In this document: positions 7,862 to 13,922 of the stretch, piece after piece
Position numbering within the stretch: the stretch's first letter is position 1
Layout: each line of letters opens with the position of its first letter
From: CAZUCD01 sp964618855
Lineage (GTDB): Bacteria; Sumerlaeota; Sumerlaeia; SLMS01; JANRJK01
Assembly: GCA_964618855.1 (NCBI GenBank)
Contig: CAZUCD010000046.1
Span: 1 to 24,731 of the forward strand
DNA: 24,731 nt
Direction: 5' to 3'
Notes under the pieces: generated by a model
Told to the model about the DNA's origin: nothing
Databases searched by the model: none
Seen by the model: only the letters and a program-made list of their open reading frames with translations
Position numbers and translations under genes: made by a program

Positions 7862-7889
7862 TGCAATTGATAGAGCGTTATCAAATGCA
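7862..7889. promoter_or_regulatory. Palindromic operator, candidate Zur/Fur box
   Basis: Eleven-base arms (TGCAATTGATA at 7862-7872 and TATCAAATGCA at 7879-7889) match in 10 of 11 positions around a 6-base centre, with the inner TTGATA/TATCAA perfect. It lies in the short gap between the divergent Fur-family and znuA-like genes and covers the first candidate ATG of znuA. Size, symmetry and AT-richness suit a Fur-family dimer site, and it could repress both genes. Binding by this regulator is inferred. Confidence 0.65.
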
Positions 7890-8907
7890 TCCCGCGCCGC
7901 GTCCGATCCCTCAAACAGCCCGCCCTCCCGTGCTTGCGCCTGCTCGGGGCGCACTCGCGGGACTTTCATGCCCGCGTGCGGCGCTCGCGGCAATCTTGAA
8001 GTGCGCGCTGTTGGTGCTTGCCGCCGTGGCGTCGACGGGATGCGGGGATCGTGCCGAGGCATCGCCGCCGGCCAAGCCGCGCATCGTGGCGTCGATTCCC
8101 CCGATCGCGGCCATTCTCCGGGAGGTTGCCGGAGACCGCGCGGAGGTGGTCTGCCTCCTGCGCCCGGGGGTCTCGGAGCACCTGTTCGAGGCGCGGCCGT
8201 CGGACATGCGTGCGGCGAAGGAGGCGCTGGTCCTGGTGGCCTGCTCGCCGGACGTCGACCCGTGGGCGGATCGCATTCCCGCCGGCGCACGAATCCACCT
8301 GTTCGAGTTCGTCCCGGAGTCATCTCGGCTCCCCGCGTTGTGCATCCACGGCGAGGAGGGGGATTCGCACGGGCACGGCGCCACGGGGGAGGATGGGCAC
8401 TTCTGGTCGGACCCTTCGCTGGTGCGCGCGGTCCTGCCGCGACTCGTGGAGGAGCTTGCGCGGCTGGATGCGAATGGGGCCCCCGCATACCGTGAGAATG
8501 CGCGGCGGTTCGACGCCGACCTGGCACGGCTCGACGGAGAGACTTCGGGGCTGCTTGCGCCCGTGCGCGGCAGCCCCGTGTTCACGTATCACGCGGGGTT
8601 GCAGTACCTGCTCCATCGCTATGGCCTTGAGTTGGGCGGCGTGGTGGAGGCGATTCCCGGGCAGGAGCCCTCGCCCGCGCAGGTTGCGGTGCTGATGGCG
8701 CGGATGAGGTCCACCGGGGCGCGTGCGATTTTCACTGAGCCCCACCTTTCGCCGCGAGCAGCGCAGGTCATCGCCGCCGAGACGGGTGCGCAGGTCTTCG
8801 AACTCGATCCGATCGGCGGGGTGCCGGGCCGGATGACCTATCGCGAGCTTGTCGAGTTCAATGCCCGGTCGCTGGCCCGGGCGCTGGCGCCAACGCCGCC
8901 CCTTTAG
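7885..8907 (+). CDS. znuA: Zinc ABC transporter substrate-binding lipoprotein, ZnuA-like
   Basis: This is a cluster A-I (ZnuA/TroA-type) solute-binding protein that would capture Zn2+ (or Mn2+) outside the inner membrane and pass it to an ABC permease. From ATG 7885 it has 340 residues. Metal ligands expected for the family are visible: His 99 (GVSEHLFEARPSD), His 172 (DGHFWSDP), His 236 (FTYHAGLQYLL) and Asp 308 (FELDPIGG). A short His-containing loop (HGEEGDSHGHG) precedes the second ligand. A hydrophobic run ending AVASTGC gives a lipobox-like Cys 53. The ATG start leaves an unusually long pre-hydrophobic leader and lies inside the palindrome; TTG 7996 would give a classic short signal starting MKCALLVLAAVASTGC. 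No znuB or znuC follows, so permease and ATPase genes must lie elsewhere. Confidence 0.88.
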   Translation: MHPAPRPIPQTARPPVLAPARGALAGLSCPRAALAAILKCALLVLAAVASTGCGDRAEASPPAKPRIVASIPPIAAILREVAGDRAEVVCLLRPGVSEHLFEARPSDMRAAKEALVLVACSPDVDPWADRIPAGARIHLFEFVPESSRLPALCIHGEEGDSHGHGATGEDGHFWSDPSLVRAVLPRLVEELARLDANGAPAYRENARRFDADLARLDGETSGLLAPVRGSPVFTYHAGLQYLLHRYGLELGGVVEAIPGQEPSPAQVAVLMARMRSTGARAIFTEPHLSPRAAQVIAAETGAQVFELDPIGGVPGRMTYRELVEFNARSLARALAPTPPL

Positions 8908-8934
8908 GCGCGCCGACCCCGCGGGGCGTGGGGC

Positions 8935-10043
8935 CTACCTCATGCTGCCCATGGGGTTCATGCCCGGCGCGCCGCCACCGGCGAGCATCTTCTTGAACTC
9001 CTCGGGCTTCTTCGCGTTCACGATCGCCGTGTCCTTGGCGATGTGGCCGCGGCGCATGAGCTCGTAGAGGGCGCGGTCCATCGTGATCATGCCGTACTTT
9101 GCGCCGGCCTCGAGGAAGGCGGGGACCTGGTGCGTCTTGCCCTCGCGGATCATGTTCTTGATGGCGTCGGTGCCGAGCATGATCTCGATGGCGGCGCAGC
9201 GCCCCCCCTTGAGCGATGGGAGGAGCCGCTGGGAGAGGATGCCCTCGAGCACGCCCGCGAGCATGATGCGGATCTGTTCCTGCTGGTGGGGCGGGACGAC
9301 GTCGATGAGGCGGTCGACCGTCTGGACCACGTCCACGGNNNNNNNNNNGTGTGGAGCGTGGAGAAGACGAGGTGGCCCGTTTCCGCGGCGGTGACGGCGG
9401 CCTGGATGGTTTCAAGGTCGCGCATTTCGCCGACGAGGATGACGTCCGGGTCCTGGCGCAGGGCGTACTTGAGGGCGGCGGAGAAGCTGAGCGTGTCCTC
9501 GTTGATCTCGCGCTGTTCGACGAGGGCGCGCTTGTGCGGGTGGAGGTACTCGATCGGGTCCTCCGCCGTGATGATGTGGCATGCGCGCTCGGCGTTGATC
9601 TTGTCCACCATGGCGGCGAGGGTGGTGGACTTCCCGGAGCCCGTGGGGCCGGTGACGAGGTTGAGGCCGTTGGGTCGCGAGCAGAGCATCTCGCAGACCT
9701 GGCGGGGCAGGTTCAGCTCCTCGAAGCTGCGGATCTGGTTCGGGATGAGGCGGAAGGAACCCGCGACCGACCCGCGCTGGAAGTGCGCGTTGACGCGGAA
9801 CCGTGCGACGTTGGTCACGGAAAGCGAGAAGTCGAGGTCCTTCATGTCCTCGAACTTCTGCTTCTGGATGTCGGTGAGGATGCCGTAGATCAGGCGGCGG
9901 GTGTCGGCGGCGCTGAGGGGGGGATGGTCCATGTCCACGAGGAGGCCGTCGACGCGGATGACGGGGGGCCTGCCGACGGCGATGTGCAGGTCGGACGCCT
10001 TGCGTTCGACGGTGATCCTCAGCATTTCGGTGATGTCTAGCAC
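8935..10043 (-). CDS. pilT: Type IV pilus retraction ATPase, interrupted by assembly gap
   Basis: PilT is the cytoplasmic hexameric ATPase that depolymerises type IV pili in twitching motility. The N-terminal part has LDITEMLRITVERKASDLHI, then Walker A GPTGSGKSTT, AEDPIEYLHPHK, the Walker B region DPDVILVGEMRDLETI, and GHLVFSTLH. After a 10-base N run the C-terminal part continues in another frame with TVDRLIDVVPPHQQEQIRIM and AIKNMIREGK, the family's AIRNLIRE-type retraction motif. The frame change comes from the N placeholder, so I treat both parts as one intact gene. The GTG start at 10043 matches the family N-terminus and has GGGGAG (10056-10051) seven bases upstream; an upstream in-frame ATG at 10193 is unlikely. 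If the join restores frame with one overlapping base, the product is about 365 residues, normal for PilT. It ends 27 bases from the convergent znuA stop. Confidence 0.93.
9339..9348. other. Assembly gap (run of ten N)
   Basis: Ten N bases sit inside pilT just after the codons for STLH. Ten bases do not keep the frame: the true insert must equal 2 modulo 3, counting an overlap of one base as -1. The run is therefore a placeholder, not a measured length. Confidence 0.98.
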
Positions 10044-10148
10044 GTTGGGACTCCCCTTGGCGCGCTCTGTGTCGGGGGCGCGGTTGCGCACGATAGGCAA
10101 TGGTCGCCTTCGTGCGGTCAATGAAATCGGCGTCGGGGACATGGCCCC

Positions 10149-10189
10149 AAAAAGGAGAACCGCGGGACGCCATATGGGCGCCCCGCGGT
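10149..10189 (-). terminator. Intrinsic terminator after rpoZ
   Basis: Thirteen-base arms (10159-10171 and 10177-10189) pair with one wobble around a 5-base loop. On the minus strand the stem is followed by TCTCC and five T residues. It lies between the rpoZ stop and the pilT start and separates the two transcription units. Confidence 0.8.
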
Positions 10190-10208
10190 GCATGGCCTGC
10201 GCTGAGTC

Positions 10209-10227
10209 GTGCGGCGGGCTGCCGCAC
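10209..10227 (-). terminator. Secondary hairpin right after rpoZ
   Basis: Perfect 7-base arms (10209-10215 and 10221-10227) with a 5-base loop lie 14 bases past the rpoZ stop. There is no T-tract. It may protect the mRNA end ahead of the stronger terminator. Confidence 0.3.
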
Positions 10228-10241
10228 CACGCATGGGTGTC

Positions 10242-10493
10242 CTACTGGTGGTCGGCGGTGCGGAAGTCCTCCGGGGCGGTGCCGGGGGCGACTGCCTCGA
10301 GGTTGAACCGCAGCTTGCTCTTCTTGTATTCGTCGAGCGCGACGTCGAGCGCGTCGAACATGGCCTCGTCGAACTGCCCGGAGCTGTGGTTGCGGTTGAG
10401 CTGGCGGGCGCGGCGGGCCGCGATGTTGATCAGCATGTAGCGGCCGTCCGACTCCGGAAGCGGCTGGATGTCCTTCTCACGTGCACGGGGCAT
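10242..10493 (-). CDS. rpoZ: RNA polymerase omega subunit
   Basis: Omega is the small RNA polymerase subunit that folds around the C-terminal tail of beta prime and assists assembly. The 83-residue product has SDGRYMLINIAARRARQLN (about 15-33), which matches the conserved RF-LV-VAAKRARQL block of the family, then FDEAMFDALDVALDEYKKSK, the second helix region. The size is typical. ATG 10493 has AAGGAG upstream at good spacing. It lies 35 bases downstream of the SurA-like gene on the same strand, probably in one transcript, and is followed by a strong terminator. Omega is short and diverse, so a misassignment is possible but unlikely given the motif. Confidence 0.82.
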   Translation of the reverse strand: MPRAREKDIQPLPESDGRYMLINIAARRARQLNRNHSSGQFDEAMFDALDVALDEYKKSKLRFNLEAVAPGTAPEDFRTADHQ

Positions 10494-10528
10494 GGTTGCC
10501 TTCTCCTTTTGGGTCCAGGGGTGGGGGA

Positions 10529-12604
10529 TTACTTGGATGCGCCGCCGAGTTCCTTGCGGACCGCGTCCAGGTCGACGACCTCGACCTTCGCCTCGGCAAA
10601 GAGCTGGTCCGTCAGTGTCTCGCGGTGCTTCGCGCGGAGTTCCTCGATCATGGTGGCACGCACGGAGGAGGAGACGAGCTCGAACGCGGGGAGCTGCTCC
10701 TTCGAGACGGCGTCCACCCAGTAGATGCACAGGGAGTCCTTGGTGCGGATGACGTCGGTGATGGACTTCTCCGCCGCCTTCTCGATGACGGGCCGGACTT
10801 CCTCGGGGAGGTCGGCGATGAGCGTCGAGCCCGCCTCGTTGGGGTTGAGGGTCCTTGCGCCCCGGAAGGTGCGGCAGAACTGCGCCGCGGCCTTCTCGAA
10901 CTGTTCGCGGTTCTGGGCGCCGGCGACGGCTGCCTTGACGCCGTCGATGAACTCCTTCTCGCGCGCGGCGGCCTGGTCCTTGTCGCGGTGCAGCACATCC
11001 AACGGCACGGCCACGCGGGAGACGACGGCGGTTCCGCGCATGAGGAAGCGCTCGGAGTTCGCCTTGTAGAACTCGAGGACCTTCTCCTCCGTCGGCTCCT
11101 CCTTCGCCGCCTCCGCATCGCCATGGCGGTTGATGTAGTTGTTGGCGAGGATGCCGTCCTCGAGGTCGGAGCGGAACTCCTGGACCTCCGGGAGTTCGAG
11201 GAGATTGCGCTTGCCGACGATGACGGTGAATGCGCGGTTGCGGAAGACCGGGTGGCGCGGGAGCACCTCGAGGATTTCCTCGTCGGTCATGTCCCAGGGC
11301 TTCGCGCCGCTGGGGACGGCCAGGCGGCGGAATCCGTTGATGAAGTTGAGGCGGTCGAGCTGCGCGCCGCCCAGCTCCACGACGATGTCCGTGTCCGCGG
11401 GTGCCTCAGTAGCGGGGGGGTCCGTGGGCCGCGACTTGTCGAGGGCTTCGCGGTGCACCTTGAACGTGGACTTGTTCTCGTCGACGAAGGCCTTGAACCA
11501 CTCGGTGGTGAGTTCCTCGGCGCGCGCCGCCTTGAGGGCGTTGGCGAGCCTGTCGCGCACGTTCTCGACCGGATCGTGCCCCTCGGGCTGGTACGATTCC
11601 TTGAAGACAAGGTGGTATCCGTGGCGAGTGCGCAGGGGGCCGCTGACGCCGCCGACGTCGAGGGTCTTGAGCGCCTCGATGATCGCCGGGTGGTAGGGCT
11701 TGTCCTTGGCCGGGCGGAAGTTGAGGAGTCCACCCGGGGATTCGTTCTCGCTCTCCTTGCGTGCAAGCTCCTCGAAGAGTTCCCCCTTCTTGGCACGCTC
11801 GGCGAGGGATGCGGCGCGCGCCTCGACGGCCTTGGCGTCCTCGTCGCTCATGGGGACGAGGAGGATTTCGCCCTTGGTCAGCGCCTTGGGCGGGATCGGG
11901 GTGGCATCCGGGGCGGCCGGGGTCGGCGTCGCCTCGTCCTTCGGCGCCTCGGGGTCGGGCGGCTCGAGGGACTGGTAGCGGGGCTGCTTGGTGTCGAACG
12001 AGAGGATGCGCGGGAATGCAGCCTCGTCGCCCGTGATGGCCTTGGCGATCGAGCGCAGCGAGTCCCCTTCCTTCACCTCGTAGGTTTCGTAGGTGCTGAG
12101 GTAGAGGATGCGGAATCCGTAGGACTCGTCCTTGAAGAACTGGCCCTTGACTTCCTCGTAACGGGCCTTGATTTCCTCGTCGGAGGGCTCGGTGAGCTTC
12201 GCGGCGATGTCCTGGTTGTAGAGCATCTGGCCGGCGAAGCGCTCGAGCATGCCCTTGAGGCGCTCCTGCTCGCCGGTCTCGAGGGCCATGCCCTCGGAGC
12301 GCGCGCGCTTGGCGGCGATCTCGCCCGCCGCAAAGCCCATCAGCATCTTCTCGAATGCCTCCTTCGTCAGGTTCTCGAAGGCATTGCGCTCGATGCGGCC
12401 GCTGCGCAGGGGCACGCGCGCGTCCAGCATGTTGCGGAACCGCTTGTAGGAGTAGGGCGTGCCGTTGATCTTCGCCACGATGGGGGATTCCTTCGCGGCT
12501 GCCGCGGCGGCAGCATCCTGAGCGCGAAGAGTCGAAATGGCCCCGGGAGTGGCCGTCAGGCCCACCGCGAGGGCGATGGCCAAGCTGATCGAAAACTGAC
12601 GCAT
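10529..12604 (-). CDS. SurA/PpiC-like peptidylprolyl isomerase with LysM-like insertion
   Basis: This 691-residue exported protein probably acts as a periplasmic chaperone and prolyl isomerase for envelope proteins. The signal peptide is about residues 1-28 (ISLAIALAVGL, cut near LRA/QD). A SurA-type helical region with an Asn-Gly strand (PIVAKINGTPYSYKRFRNML) follows to about 155. A parvulin domain opens with YGFRILYLST (162-171), is interrupted at about 174-251, and resumes with AKAVEARAASLAERAKKGEL, GGLLNFRP and TRHGYHLVFKESY (to about 338). The interruption reads YEVKEGDSLRSIAKAITGDE, then a Pro/Glu/Ala-rich linker and KGEILLVP, which is LysM-like. A second, degenerate parvulin-like region is at about 510-640. 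The ATG at 12604 gives the signal peptide and has GAGGAGGAG upstream; longer in-frame starts do not. Confidence 0.85.
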   Translation of the reverse strand: MRQFSISLAIALAVGLTATPGAISTLRAQDAAAAAAAKESPIVAKINGTPYSYKRFRNMLDARVPLRSGRIERNAFENLTKEAFEKMLMGFAAGEIAAKRARSEGMALETGEQERLKGMLERFAGQMLYNQDIAAKLTEPSDEEIKARYEEVKGQFFKDESYGFRILYLSTYETYEVKEGDSLRSIAKAITGDEAAFPRILSFDTKQPRYQSLEPPDPEAPKDEATPTPAAPDATPIPPKALTKGEILLVPMSDEDAKAVEARAASLAERAKKGELFEELARKESENESPGGLLNFRPAKDKPYHPAIIEALKTLDVGGVSGPLRTRHGYHLVFKESYQPEGHDPVENVRDRLANALKAARAEELTTEWFKAFVDENKSTFKVHREALDKSRPTDPPATEAPADTDIVVELGGAQLDRLNFINGFRRLAVPSGAKPWDMTDEEILEVLPRHPVFRNRAFTVIVGKRNLLELPEVQEFRSDLEDGILANNYINRHGDAEAAKEEPTEEKVLEFYKANSERFLMRGTAVVSRVAVPLDVLHRDKDQAAAREKEFIDGVKAAVAGAQNREQFEKAAAQFCRTFRGARTLNPNEAGSTLIADLPEEVRPVIEKAAEKSITDVIRTKDSLCIYWVDAVSKEQLPAFELVSSSVRATMIEELRAKHRETLTDQLFAEAKVEVVDLDAVRKELGGASK

Positions 12605-12697
12605 GGAGAGAGGACTCCTCCTCAAAATGAACTCGCCGACCGGCGCCACAGATGACACTGGGCGCCGTCCGGCGGTTGGGTTTGTTGCGTGTGGAAC

Positions 12698-12723
12698 GGC
12701 GCGGGAACGGTCGCCCCCGCGCC
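12698..12723 (-). terminator. Hairpin between Bax-inhibitor gene and PPIase gene
   Basis: Perfect 8-base GC arms (12698-12705 and 12716-12723) with a 10-base loop begin 13 bases after the Bax-inhibitor stop. There is no T-tract on either side. The rest of the 131-base gap holds the PPIase ribosome binding site and no clear promoter. Confidence 0.3.
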
Positions 12724-12735
12724 ACTTCCCGTCGG

Positions 12736-13470
12736 TCATCGGCGCGAAAGAAGCAGGCTGAGGATCAGGCGGAACAGCATCACGAAGTCCACCAGCAGCG
12801 CCAGCGCCGCAGGCACCACCATGTCCGTCGAGTAGCGGTGCAGGATGTTGCTCGTGTCGTAGAGGATGTACCCCACGAAGACCAGCGTCGTGAAGATCGT
12901 CAGCGCGACGGAGAGCATGCCGACCTGGAAGCCCATCATGTTGGCGACGATGAGTGCCAGCGTCGACACGATGGCCAGGATCATCCCGACCATCAGGAAG
13001 CTGCCAAGGAAACTGAAGTCCTTCTTCGTGATGAAGACGACGGCGGTGAGGGCGCCGAACGTGAGAACCGTCAGGCCGAGCGCCTGCGCGAGGATCGCCA
13101 GGCCCCCGACCGAACCCGCGACGGCGATGAGTGCCGTGCTCAGAAGACCCAGTGCGCCGGCGAAACCGTAGAAAACCGCGACATTCAGTCCCGGCACCAT
13201 CGCCAGGCGCTGGGCACCGAAGGAGAGCCCGAGGAAGAGCAGGAAGTAGATGAGCGGGTGCAGCTTCGACATCGCAACGACGATGGAGAGCATCGGCTCG
13301 ATCTGGAGGAGGGCACCACCGGCGAGGCCGCCGCCAACCGCGAAAAACACGGCCAGACCAGTCAGCGTCATCAGGTACACCTTCTGGATGAAGGCGATGC
13401 GATCACTGAGGGTGGCGGTTGCGGCTGGGCGGAGTGCAAAACCTTCAGAGTCGATGGGAGAGTAACCCAT
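12736..13470 (-). CDS. Bax inhibitor-1 / YccA family membrane protein
   Basis: This 244-residue inner-membrane protein has seven probable transmembrane segments after a 25-residue cytoplasmic leader. Family blocks include RIAFIQKVYLMTLTGLAVFF in the first helix region, FLLFLGLSFGAQRLAM, and near the C-terminus VFVGYILYDTSNILHR, which carries the BI-1 signature with Tyr-Asp-Thr. Bacterial members (YccA, YbhL, BsYetJ) are linked to FtsH protease control or pH-dependent calcium leak, but the role of this one is unknown. The start at ATG 13470 has AAAGGA about 11 bases upstream, and a strong hairpin (13492-13509) lies just above that ribosome binding site. It lies 131 bases upstream of the SurA-like gene on the same strand. 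Confidence 0.9.
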   Translation of the reverse strand: MGYSPIDSEGFALRPAATATLSDRIAFIQKVYLMTLTGLAVFFAVGGGLAGGALLQIEPMLSIVVAMSKLHPLIYFLLFLGLSFGAQRLAMVPGLNVAVFYGFAGALGLLSTALIAVAGSVGGLAILAQALGLTVLTFGALTAVVFITKKDFSFLGSFLMVGMILAIVSTLALIVANMMGFQVGMLSVALTIFTTLVFVGYILYDTSNILHRYSTDMVVPAALALLVDFVMLFRLILSLLLSRR

Positions 13471-13922
13471 GGGTAAGTTCGTCCTTTGGAGGGCGGCTTG
13501 AACGCCGCCTTCCTCGCGGGGAGAATGCAATCCTCTTGCCAGCGCAGTGTGCACCGTGGCGAGGGGAATCGGGCAGCGAGATTGGAGAGAGGGTTCGGGG
13601 TTCAGGCCTTCGTGTGATCGCGGGCGAGATCCAAGGGGCGGTAGTCGCGCAGAAGTCCGACAAGCAGCTAGTGTTGACGCATGCTCAACTGCTTGTCGCG
13701 CGTAGGGTTCGGTGCAGCAACGTGCTTGGTGGCTGCGGCGTGTTGTCCATGCCCGGCCGGACGAATCGCAGGTTCGGGTCTCGCCTTCGCGCCGAGGACC
13801 CGGTGTGGCTTCGAAGGCGCATTGGAAGACGCGAATCCCTTGGCGGCGATGTTTGCTTGGCCTCCGCATTCCCTTGCCTTGGTCCGACCGCAGCCTGAGC
13901 ATGGGCACTCTACGCTCCCCGG
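13471..13922. other. 452-base non-coding region between divergent genes
   Basis: This region lies between the Bax-inhibitor gene (minus) and the 803-residue protein gene (plus). It should carry promoters for both, but I find no good -35/-10 pair. Near the minus-strand gene a 6-base GC hairpin with a 6-base loop (13492-13509) sits beside its ribosome binding site. In the middle is an inverted repeat (13659-13697). Open frames here have poor codon pattern and no ribosome binding sites, and I see no tRNA or recognised small RNA. Confidence 0.5.
13659..13697. repeat. Interrupted inverted repeat in non-coding region
   Basis: Perfect 9-base arms GACAAGCAG (13659-13667) and CTGCTTGTC (13689-13697) are joined by an inner pair GTTGA/TCAAC, giving a 13-base stem with a six-base bulge on one side and a CGCATGC loop. 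It could be an operator or an RNA hairpin; nothing shows which. Confidence 0.55.

Noticed and set aside
8908..8934. Bidirectional terminator between znuA and pilT
   Set aside because: There is only a short self-complementary GC run without T-tracts on either strand.
8935..10043. pilT as a pseudogene or true frameshift
   Set aside because: The frame change coincides exactly with the run of N, and all family motifs are intact on both sides.
1148..10043. Pseudopilin operon and pilT as one pilus system
   Set aside because: PilT serves type IVa/b pili, while the pseudopilins look Tad-type; they lie in separate transcription units with xseA, the Fur-family gene and znuA between them.
10481..12655. 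724-residue plus-strand open frame opposite the PPIase gene
   Set aside because: Low-complexity Leu/Gly/Val/Asp composition mirrors the antisense of a Lys/Glu/Ala-rich protein; the minus strand has a signal peptide, parvulin motifs and a ribosome binding site.
13674..13702. TTGACG as a -35 promoter element for the 803-residue gene
   Set aside because: No acceptable -10 hexamer lies 16-18 bases downstream; that position is GC-only.
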